Positions 55,536 to 64,000 of a DNA stretch of 64,000 bases are shown here, in pieces; position 1 is the first letter of the stretch, and each line of letters starts with the position of its first letter. The DNA is from Capitella teleta. Its lineage: Eukaryota; Annelida; Polychaeta; Capitellidae. The notes below the pieces were generated by a model. The model worked only from the letters and a program-made list of their open reading frames with translations, was not told the origin of the DNA and did not search any database. The position numbers were made by a program, and so were the translations under genes. Where the stretch lies: contig KB308943.1 in NCBI GenBank assembly GCA_000328365.1, positions 3,083-67,082 on the forward strand. The letters run 5' to 3'.

Positions 55536-58500
55536 GTGCGTTCATTAGCCGATTGAGTCATGGTGCTTTAATGCTTATGCTGCTCGCAGATAAACCCATG
55601 CCGCCATCTGCTATTCGCATCAGCAATCTCTCTGCAACCTCAGCAAATATTACCTGGGAGCGACCTCTAGATGATGGAGGAAACCCAGTCCTGCAGTATA
55701 TTCTGGAGAAGAGAGATTCGGGTTCAGCAAGCTGGGAGATCCTTACCTCACTCCCAAGTCACATCAGAAATTGCGAATTGGATAGCATGGCTATTGGAAA
55801 GGACTACTTCATAAGGATTCGATCTGAGTCCAAGGTGGGCTATGGTGACCCCATAGAATATTCTGAGGCTATACGGGCTAGTGGAGTGCAAAATGGTCAG
55901 TAAACTCGATATATTCTAAGCTCAGTATAGATTATATATGATTGCCTTTGCTTGTAGCTCTGCCCTCTGCACCAGGACAACCTGCAATTCTGACCATAGC
56001 TGAAGAATCGATACATTTAACATGGCAGCCACCTGAGTTTGATGGTGGCTCACCGATTGAACAGTATATTTTGGAACAAAGAGAGTTACACATCCCAAGA
56101 AAGGTGCATACACAACGACTGATTGTTCCGGAACCACCATACACAGTGGAAAATTTGGTAGAAGGCAGTCAATATGAGTTCAGGATTTACGCCAAGAATT
56201 CAGCTGGTTTGAGTCCTCCGTCACCGCTATCAAAGTCTGTGATCTGCCATAGTCCCGGTGAGTTATTATAGAAGTATTATGTTTGTGATTCACTATCTCA
56301 CCCAGAATGGTTGCCTCCAACCTTCTTGACTGAGCTGACTGATGCTGCGGTGGAAGAGAGTGAAAGGGCGGACATGCACTGCCATGTTGACGGCAGGCCA
56401 TTCCCAGCTGTTTCATGGTAACCAAACTGAAATTTTGACAAACACAAGTTGCATGAATATGTTTCTTTTACTCAGGTTCAAGAACTTTAAAGAAGTTTTC
56501 GACGGTTATAAACACAAAGTATCCCAAGATGGGACATTGTGCAAAATGGCTGTCATGAATGTTGGCTTGGATGATTGTGGCGAGATTGAATGTAGGGCTG
56601 TGAATATTGCTGGCACTGTGTCCATTCGGGCCAATCTTGGTCTTAAAGTGCCAGCACAATTGAAGCCTTCGCAACAGTTACACGATGGATTAAGTTTCCA
56701 CAGAGGCGAGAAGATGAAAATCCGAGTCCCATTCGTGGGTTGGCCACTTCCAAAGGTGACTTGGATCAAGGATGGCAAACCCCTGCAGGGAAACGATGCT
56801 TATGACATCAGTATGGGCGAAGGCAGTGCAAACCTCACTCTCCCAATAGCAGAGAAAAGAGACAAAGGCAAATACATCGTCCAGGTGGATAACCAACTTG
56901 GTCGTGACCAGCTCACATTTGATGTGGTAGTGACAGGTATTATATAGTTTAATTATTCCATCTCTGCTTATTATTATTGCATCCATAGATCGTCCTGATC
57001 CACCTCGAGGAGCTCCATTTGTGACGGACATCACAGAAACGAGATGTTGTCTACAATGGCAGCCACCAGTCTATAATGGGGGATCTCCAATCACGGCTTA
57101 CGTCGTTGAAAAATGGGAACATGGAGAATGGATGTCAATCGGACCAACTGGTGTTCCCAATATGGTTATTGGAGGACTCCGACAAGGGAACCAGTATAAG
57201 TTCAGGGTTTCTGCCGAAAACCAATTTGGAAGGAGCGACTTGGGTGAAGAGAGCGACTTGATTGTAATGGAAAAGCAAAATTTGACTATCAACTACGACA
57301 AATTAGGTAAAACGGTAGCACATTATACCAATCTCCGGACTTATCACTATTTCCAGTGAATCCCGTCGGCACCTTCAATGCAGTAAATCTGGATCGAATG
57401 TCTTCAGACCTTTCTAGCCACTACATCGTATGTGAGCAGCTTGGCAAGTGAGTATAATTGGTTTGCTTTACCATCAAATGCATGACTTATAATTTAACCA
57501 GGGGACCCAATGGATCCGTGCACAGGGTTCTTGAAAGAGCCACAGGTCGAAGCTTCATAGCCAAGACAGTTGAAAGCACGAGAACTGAAAGAACATCAGT
57601 ACTTCAAGAAGCGGCTATTCTGTCAGAGATTCAACATCCCAAAGTTGTGGGTCTTCACGACGTCCTTGAGACCCCAGAGGGACACATCATCTTTATCATG
57701 GAATTGTAATGCCCAAAATATTTAGGGGCTTTAAAAATATTACAATATTATTATCAATACAGGCTTTCTGGAGGAGACATTTTGCAGTATATCTCATCAA
57801 AAGATACGTCATACACTGAACTACATTGTATTAACCTGATGAGACAGGTGTGCCAGGCTGTGTCCCACATTCACAAGCACAACATCATTCACATGGAAAT
57901 CAGAGTACAGTGATATAATTAATTATGTTTCTTATATTCTTGATCTATGTATACTTACAGCCCGAGAACATTATGTTCCAAACTTCACATTCCCTGGACA
58001 TCAAATTGGTTGACTTTGGCATGTCACAGATGCTGAATCCAGACAAGAGCGTACGAGTTCTCTTTGGAAGTGCTGAGTTCAGTGCTCCTGAGATCGTCTC
58101 TTATGAGCCCGTTAGCTTCGCCAGTGATGTGTGGAGCTTGGGCGTTTGCGCCTTCATCTTGTTGGTCACCAAATAAACGCATAAATGTTTCACGCTGGTT
58201 ATTTTTTCCATAGAATGACTGGATACTCTCCATTCCTTGGCAAAACCATACAAGACACATTCCTGAATATTACCCATGGTGTTTTAGACTTTGATAGTCC
58301 GCTGTGGACCAACATTTCCCAATGCGCACGAGATTGGATAAAGAAAGCCTTGGTGAAGAGCCCTAAGACCAGAATGACCATCAATGAAGCCCTGTCACAC
58401 CCATGGCTCAACGTAAGACAACATTCCTCATATCATAGGGGTTGTAATTCATATATTATACAGGGAGATGCCGAAGGAAAGATTACTCCGGTGGAACTGG

Positions 58501-60151
58501 ACGTGTTGGGTCATAGCAAGCGAATCTTATGGCAGAAGTGGAGGGTAAGATATTGCGTATCGAGTTTCTGGTCCGTAAATCTTTGTCATAGGAGTCGATG
58601 AAAGATGTCATTGGCATGGGTCGCTTAGCGCATCAATGTCCTGTGCACCGTCGTCTCACTCGCCAGGGAGTTGTCTTCGAACGTGACATCCACATGGGTA
58701 ATATTTACAGTCTACCTGCTGATCCATAACAATGCAAATCTCATAATCAGAATTGTGTGACCAAGCCCCTCAAGTCGTCTTGGAACTGGAAAGTACTGAG
58801 GCTTACGTTGGGACCGTTGCTCGCCTCAAATGTCGATTCATGGGGCAACCAGAACCACGGGTGCATTGGTACGAAGTCACCATAATCCACATGACAGTAT
58901 GGACAGCGTATTTATATTCACAGGATGCACGAAGGGGTGTTGCTAGGAGACAGCCCACGTTACGAGAGTCTGTTCAAGAGAGGACTGGCGATGCTGACCA
59001 TTTGTGAGGTGAACGTGGAAGATGCTGGCCAGTACTCGTGCACAGCACTTAACGATGTTGGATCCTGCACCACTGTTGGCGAAATGCATGTTCAAGGTTT
59101 GGAAACTGTGCAGATATGATGAAATGATCTGACTCTATGATGTGCAATACTGCGAACATGTAACGGGAAATGTTTAGTGCACAGTTTTTGTGAGATGTGT
59201 CTAATTGTATTGGCCGAGCCCACCTAAAAACATTCGTGTTTTGGTGATGAAACCAATTAAGTGGTTGCATATGTAAAACATTCGTGAGTGGCAAAAACTT
59301 TAAAGCATGTTTAATGAACTCCTATGCAGCCTATTAGTAATAAATTCATGTGAACCATCCGCGTATAAGTAAATCGGATTGAACTGTTGTTCTGATCGAT
59401 TTTTTCATTGCAGAGGTTGGATTCCGTAGGCGTTCCTTGGACGTTGGTCAAGGGAGAGGACGAAGGTAACGCTGGTCAACGTAACATATCATTTTATACC
59501 ATGCCTCATTTGCAGTGTTAGTCGTGAGCAGGACAACTGGACCATCGAACAAAGACGCTCTGTTAGCATGGACAGAAGCAGCAATGACCGTCCGGTGACC
59601 AAACTGAGCGGTCTTCCTAATGTCACAGACAGCAGCATTCCCCCAGTGTACACTCTGCCATTATTTGACCAAGCCATTCAAATAGGAAAAAAGTGCACTC
59701 TCTCAGCCCTAGGTAAGCTTTATATGAATTTAAGCACTTATCTGGATTAATTATACTGTTTCAGTGTCGTGTAAATTGGAACCAGACGTCATTTGGTTCC
59801 ATGATGACAAAGAGGTCTTGCCAAGCAGTAACTACCACATCGAGAAGTGTAGAGGAGGAATGTACAAGCTGAGAATTCAATCTGTCAGCAAAGATGAAAA
59901 TGGCAAATGGAAATGTTTTGCAGCCAATGCTTACGGCCAAGCAGTGTCCAGTTGCATCTTGACAGTGCTAGGTAATTGCATCAGTCGATCTTAGTGTATC
60001 ACATTGCATCAATTCCTCTAACAGAAAATGAGAATGAGGACATGTCGGCACCTACGTTTGGTCAACACCTGTCAAAAGCAATGGTGTTTGAAGGGAACAG
60101 CACAACAATGGAATGCAGAGCCACTGGAAACCCTACTCCCCAAATCGTCTG
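55278..60151 (+). CDS. TTN: Titin kinase/M-band end, 19 exons, 3'-partial
   Basis: The domain order is odd lead exon, Fn3, Fn3, Ig, Ig, Fn3, kinase, regulatory tail, Ig, linker, Ig, partial Ig. Ig-Ig-Fn3-kinase is the order of vertebrate titin A168-A169-A170-TK (also seen in twitchin). The stretch PPVYTLPLFDQ after the first post-kinase Ig resembles PPEFTLPLYN in titin's M-band. The first exon has no in-frame ATG after the upstream in-frame stop (TAA near 55261), so it must be spliced to something upstream, and the phase fits the Fn3 exon ending at 51635. The last exon stops at a phase-2 donor and its partner lies outside the window. Confidence 0.85.
55590..56257 (+). CDS. TTN: Two Fn3 domains preceding the kinase-proximal Ig pair
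   Basis: Exons: 55590-55895 (ITWERPLDDGGNPV, YFIRIRSES) and 55958-56257 (LTWQPPEFDGGSPI, YEFRIYAKN). Both follow the usual phase-1 plan. The second has a longer C'-E loop (RELHIPRKVHTQRLIV). In a continuous transcript they would extend the Fn3 run to sixteen, interrupted only by the lead exon. Confidence 0.88.
56306..56936 (+). CDS. TTN: Kinase-proximal Ig pair (A168-A169-like)
   Basis: Exons: 56306-56417 plus 56476-56936. The first Ig is split within the core Trp codon (AVSW, then FKNFKEVFDGYKH). The second Ig follows in the same exon without an intron (VTWIKDGKP, KGKYIVQVDNQLG). In vertebrate titin the equivalent pair with the next Fn3 forms the platform bound by MuRF ubiquitin ligases; conservation of that binding here is not shown by the sequence. 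Confidence 0.87.
56989..57306 (+). CDS. TTN: Kinase-proximal Fn3 (A170-like)
   Basis: One exon of 318 nt: LQWQPPVYNGGSPI, EKWEHGEW, YKFRVSAENQFG. It runs on into a linker ending NLTINYDKL, which resembles the LNYDEEVDE linker of vertebrate titin just before the kinase. NGG replaces the common DGG. Confidence 0.87.
57357..58544 (+). CDS. TTN: Titin-type protein kinase domain with altered catalytic loop (HME)
   Basis: Exons: 57357-57447, 57502-57705, 57763-57904, 57961-58160, 58214-58412 and 58464-58544 (phases 2, 2, 0, 2, 0, 0 at the joins). Visible motifs: Gly loop LGKGPNGSVHRV; beta-3 Lys in FIAKTV (57563-57565); helix-C Glu in VLQEAAIL; catalytic loop HMEIRPEN with Glu (57896-57898) at the usual catalytic Asp; DFG intact (Asp at 58012-58014); AEFSAPEI; DVWSLG; HPWLN. 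IRPEN and the following FQT match vertebrate titin kinase, which has HFDIRPEN and EFG. The tyrosine blocking the vertebrate site (EYYAPE) is Ser here. The domain may be a scaffold or pseudokinase. A regulatory-tail start (GDAEGKITPVELDV) follows HPWLN. Confidence 0.9.
58592..58697 (+). CDS. TTN: Kinase regulatory-tail/linker exon
   Basis: This 106-nt exon encodes ESMKDVIGMGRLAHQCPVHR and then RLTRQGVVFERDIHM. It corresponds in place to the segment after titin's kinase containing SAARISCGGAIRSQKGV; the common points are a central Arg, a Cys and R-x-Q-G-V. In titin the residues directly after the kinase fold back into the active site; this part lies between that tail and the first M-band Ig. 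Phase 0 in, phase 1 out. Confidence 0.75.
58751..59096 (+). CDS. TTN: First post-kinase Ig (M1-like)
   Basis: Exons 58751-58868 and 58924-59096, joined inside the core Trp codon (VHW, MHEGV). Cys in B strand (LKCRFMG) and F strand (YSCTALND) would pair. An alternative reading through the donor (WYEV) is less good, because TG then G restores the same split-Trp intron as in other Ig domains here. In vertebrate titin the matching domain lies at the M-band edge. Confidence 0.83.
59097..59413 (+). other. Intron (317 bp) in the M-band part
   Basis: Donor gtttgg, acceptor tcattgcag. AT-rich, no exon or repeat recognised. Confidence 0.7.
59414..59971 (+). CDS. TTN: Arg/Ser-rich linker and second post-kinase Ig (M2-like)
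   Basis: Exons: 59414-59465 (EVGFRRRSLDVGQGRGR), 59516-59712 and 59765-59971. The linker is rich in Arg and Ser with several RRS or RxxS sites that could be phosphorylated, then PPVYTLPLFDQAIQIGKK opens an Ig whose second half is VIWFHDDKEV, YKLRIQSVSKDENGKWKCFA. Vertebrate titin has PPEFTLPLYNKTAYVGEN at the same place after a basic linker, which is strong support for orthology. A phase-1 intron (59713-59764) cuts the B strand, unlike the Trp-codon introns of neighbours. Confidence 0.83.
60025..60151 (+). CDS. TTN: Third post-kinase Ig, N-terminal part only
   Basis: One exon: short acidic lead ENENEDMSAPTF, then an Ig start with TMECRATGNPTPQIVW, ending at a phase-2 donor (TG then gtaggt) inside the Trp codon. 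The C-terminal half must begin with G at an acceptor downstream. I do not find it before 64000, so it lies beyond the window or was missed. Confidence 0.8.
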
Positions 60152-62109
60152 GTAGGTGTTCATTACATCTTATCAGCAATTGCACGTGTTTCTGTTGCAT
60201 GCGCCCAACCGTCACCATTGGTCCTGGGATTTCATCAGAAATTACTGAGGTTGTGACCTGTTTGTAAAAGTACAAGCCCCCGAACAATTACTGTGTGGAT
60301 AGATTTGTAGAATGGGAAAATTACTCTCTATACGAGAACATGATCAATGCATGAGATTAAAGAGGACCTCTGTTCAGATCTAAGTCTTTTTAAAAATCGA
60401 TTCCATATAGAATGCATGCGGAGGGACCAAATACATGTATTAATTAATTAAACGATCTGCCACCTGCTGCGGTCGAATGATATTAAAATAGTATTATATC
60501 ATCTTTTGATCGGCAACAGGGATTCTTGTCCTTTTGAATGCATGATCATATATTATATCGTTATCTACAATTACAAGACACACAGAGGTCCTTTTAAGCC
60601 GTAAAACTATTTCTACAACTCACTTTCGCTTCCCGGTCTTCTCAATTTCTTCAAACATCACTTTCGATTCATAACGCATCCCTTTTCCATAACGCCTTTC
60701 CGACCTAAGACTAGCATAACGTATTCCTCTGTTAGAGCACATACATTCTCCTTCTCGTCAAAGAGGACTCCAGGGCTTATGACTCTGCTTATCTATTCAA
60801 AACTATGATGCAGACTAGAGTTCTGCAGCCCTTTACTTCTTTAATAACAGAAATCCATCGAATAGGCCTACATGAGGTATAATAATTCATGCCTCATCAT
60901 TAGAATTGTGTTTGCTTGTTTATTTGTTTTGTTGTTGTTTTGTTTTGTTTTTCTGTGACGGGTAGCTTGACACCATTTAAGCTACTGGAGTCCTACCAAT
61001 GAACCTCGATCATAAACACTTTTCAAAATCACATACATATAATATAATATTAACGTGATTTGGAAAGTGTTTTCTGTAGTTAAATACTGATAAGGCAACG
61101 ATGGACGTTATACCAGGTTTAATAAGACTATTATAGAGAGCAATCAGTATATAGAACATTAAGAGTGCCCCAATATATGCATGTGCTCTCTTAGAGGGGG
61201 CCAAGGCGTCCATGAAATTCGATAGCTTTAATAATCACGAGAAGAGCTTTTCGATTGCACAGACGCTTCTCTGCCTCTTGTCAATTTACTTGCGCAACAG
61301 CGTCATTCCCAGAGTCAACGGTTTCTTTAATAGAATTGAACACATGACTCGAGGAAGCTGGTTTTAATGAGCAGATCCAATTCACCAGTTTTGCCAGTGA
61401 TGTGTGCAAAGTTCCAAGTTCTTGGCCATGAACTCCGTTCCGGGCAAACAGAACTCACGCTTTGCAGAATATTCCTTCGTGTAATTGAGAGTTGAGGAAT
61501 TCCTTTCGGTCCTTTCTCTGGTCCATTTTGGCGGTGGATTGCCATACAAAACCAAGAGGCGCCGTCCATACGTTTTCTAGGATCTGAAGGCGTTCCCTGT
61601 GCTATAATATGGCACGATTTACGTATATCCCAATAGCAGTGGCATCGGCCTCAGATTCCGAAACCTTTTTCTTACAGGACGATAAATTTGGAGATGGCGA
61701 TGAGTTTGATGATTCCGCAGTCGGAATCTTTGCGGCGGACAGAAGTAGGCCTAATCGGATATTATTCTCTTCAGCATAATTACTATTTACTACAAAGGCT
61801 ACCGGGCAGCACAATTCAAGCTGTATAGTGTATATTATGCAAGCGCGCGTAGCGAATGATGATGCTCTTTCCAAGGTAAATAGTAACGTTGTCGAGGCTT
61901 TTTGGTTCGCACTAAATGCGCAAATTCACAATTCGATGTCTATAATATTATGTCAGAAATATTATGACAGAAATAATCTTCTTTAATTTCCACGCTCTTG
62001 CACCATGCCCATCCAAGTTTCTCGTTCCCTGCGCAATTATAATACTGTATTTCCCACAACAATAAAACAATTATTTGTTAAAATAAATATAGCTATATTT
62101 ATCATATGA

Positions 62110-62131
62110 ATATATATATATATATATATAA
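62110..62131. repeat. (AT)11 microsatellite
   Basis: Uninterrupted TA dinucleotides in an AT-rich setting. No function implied. Confidence 0.9.
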
Positions 62132-63926
62132 ATAATATTAAAATTATTATCGATATGATCATCATTATTATTAATAATATTATTATGAGGATTTTTTTTT
62201 CATAGTTGAGGGGGTGACCATCGCCCCTACGCCCTTAGCGAGAATACGCCACTGAGTCCCAGTACTGACCGAAATAGTATTATAATATAATAAAAAGAAT
62301 CTTTTCTAGCCTAATCGGGGATTAGATTTAAACATGCACTTGATGAACTCTTTATACTTACTCAATACTCGGATTAGTCTCACCCACTAAACGCGAATGT
62401 TCCGCACCTTCTCTCTTTCAGATGGGCGGCGCCTAGCTATGACTATTTCATCAGTCATAACAAATTAATATCCGTAGGTCTATTTTTTTAAATATCCGCT
62501 TTTACGCGGCCTGAGGTATCTCATCGATTATCTGTGGGTTTTGCTCCATATTTCCCAATTGAGCTATCATGTGGTTCGTAGTGAGGCACATGTTCATTTC
62601 CCATGATTCCTTGCTCATATGTTGGGCCATGAAATGGGCAATCTATTTTCTAAATCCTTTGCTCTCAAAGACGTCCTCAGACTTCCACATAATTTATTGA
62701 GCGATTAGATGATCTTGTTTTAGAAAATAAAAATCATTATAATCCAGCTTTGACCCTGAGACCTGCTTAAAAATGCTTAAAATAAAATATGAAAGACATG
62801 GGTTCCTGTTGGTTACGTGCTTATTGAGTGAATACGAGAGGCGATCAGAAATTTTGCGGTCTCACAGAGGCTCAGTTATATTTCGGCGTCAGTTATTTCA
62901 TGATTTATTAAATCAATGTGACATTACAGTCACTCCTCGCTTTCCGAATCACCATAAACCGTACGTACGTAATTAGCAGTCTGACTCATAACGCCCCCAT
63001 AAGCTATGCTTAAGTGTCCTATACATGTACTATTTTCGCAGTCCGCAATCTGAACAGGAATTCCTAATTCCAACGTGATTTTAACCATTGATTATGCTAT
63101 ACTAATCAGAACACAGACAGCCGCGATAAATATCACAGCACCGGCTCCTCAAACATCAGAATCGTCCGGCACCTATTGGCAGTAACGTATGTAAAGTTAC
63201 GTAATTCATCTGTGAGCAGTAATACGATACATGCTGGAATCAACAACGAACCCGCCGTTTGAGATGACAATTGAGTCTGTTGAGACTGTCAAATCAAGCT
63301 AATTAAATATTCATGATTTATTTAGAATGACAGACACTGCCTATGTGTTGTTACAGTCATTTAAACGAGTGATCAACATTTTACTGCCAGAAAACATGGA
63401 AGCAGATCAATTTTGTTATTCGGGACTTATTCCTTCTGCACTCGAACTACCCATTAATTTGCTTCACCAAGATATTCTTATTAAATCAATATCATTTCGA
63501 TTCATTCCACCCTGACTGCAATGTGATTGAACTGTCATGGATCTCGCCAAGAACAGCTATAGAAGACGTGCAACTCATTCAATGTGTCTCATAGTCACCC
63601 TTTTCTGGGGAGTGAGGGGGGGGGGGGGTTCGATGGCACACCTTTTGTGGCTGCTGTGCTTCCTATACCGAATATCCGCTATCTGAACAAAATAATAGTA
63701 TATAACTTCATCAAATAAAGATATAAAAAAGAATTATATTAATTAATTAAGAATTTAAAGAAATATTAAAGAGAATAAGGCCTTCAAGTCCGAATAATTA
63801 TGGTTACCCCTGGAATCCCTGCATTTTGTAAACCTCACTTGCATGCAGATGATCAGCTTCCATGTGGTTTTGATGATGGATGGTATCACACTAACATTGC
63901 GATGAGTGCATTGCTGATTCTATGTG

Positions 63927-63998
63927 TTTCCCGGTGGGAATCGAACCCACTACCTTCCGATCTCAATCCGTCTCTCAATTATAACTGAGCTAATGAGG
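63927..63998 (-). repeat. tRNA-derived SINE head (edge of window)
   Basis: On the minus strand the sequence reads TTAGCTCAGTTATA (A box, 63983-63992 core) and, about 36 bases later, GGTTCGATTCC (B box, 63937-63947), with a perfect T-stem GTGGG/CCCAC. The acceptor stem does not pair (CTCCTCA against CACCGGGAA), so it is not an intact tRNA gene. The body would continue leftwards on the minus strand to an undefined end, perhaps near 63785. Confidence 0.65.
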
Positions 63999-64000
63999 AG

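Larger units (their letters stand above)
60152..64000 (+). other. Non-coding 3.8 kb, presumed intron
   Basis: No Ig, Fn3 or other convincing exon was found on either strand. It contains an (AT)n tract at 62110-62131, a run of 13 G near 63616-63628 and a tRNA-derived repeat at the right end. Short ORFs here show no domain signature. Confidence 0.6.

Noticed and set aside
58868-58923. Alternative donor after TACGAA at 58874 for the first post-kinase Ig
   Set aside because: It would give DARRGVARR with no Ig core; TG at 58868 joined to G at 58924 restores Trp and a normal Ig.
61327-61569. Antisense ORF of 80 codons in the right-hand non-coding stretch
   Set aside because: No match to any family I can name and no reverse transcriptase or transposase motif seen.
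63927-63998. Functional tRNA gene on the minus strand
   Set aside because: A and B boxes and T-stem are good, but the acceptor stem ends do not pair and no terminator T run follows; called as SINE head.

Overview
The window is almost entirely one giant muscle gene on the + strand, a titin homologue, entered part-way through its PEVK-like segment and followed almost to its end. I placed 124 coding exons between 1 and 51889 (about 42 kb of coding sequence, roughly 13,900 residues). A further 19 exons between 55278 and 60151 carry the kinase end. Exon joins were checked by codon phase: nearly every inter-domain intron is phase 1, and whole-domain exon lengths are multiples of three. The species cannot be named from the sequence. 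The titin-type kinase loop ending IRPEN, the colinearity with vertebrate titin and the very short introns (mostly 50-130 bp) suggest an invertebrate deuterostome. A tunicate fits the intron sizes best, but this is inference.

Layout: (1) 1-3092, two exons of acidic PEVK-like sequence made of about 30 tandem 28-residue (84-bp) units. (2) 3601-9850, 18 tandem I-band-type Ig domains. (3) 9915-11546, a half super-repeat, then 11601-43866, nine copies of a regular 10-domain super-repeat, (Ig-Ig-Fn3-Fn3-Fn3) x2. Each copy is about 975 residues and about 3.5 kb of genome. (4) 43920-46496, a last half repeat plus an Ig pair. (5) 46653-51635, fourteen consecutive Fn3 domains with no Ig. (6) 51687-51889, a Ser/Thr-rich terminal exon with a stop, followed by a 3'UTR with a poly(A) signal at 53018. 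(7) 55278-60151, a short odd exon, then Fn3-Fn3-Ig-Ig-Fn3-kinase-regulatory tail-Ig-Ig-Ig(partial). (8) 60152-64000, no coding exon seen, with a tRNA-derived SINE head at the right edge on the minus strand.

The order PEVK, distal tandem Ig, Ig/Fn3 super-repeats, Ig-Ig-Fn3-kinase, M-band Ig is that of vertebrate titin. The first part would act as a spring, the super-repeats as a thick-filament ruler, and the kinase end as the M-band anchor and signalling scaffold. The most notable points are the 10-domain super-repeat (vertebrates use 7 and 11), a stop and poly(A) site upstream of the kinase exons that implies a kinase-less isoform or a split gene, and a kinase whose catalytic-loop Asp is Glu.
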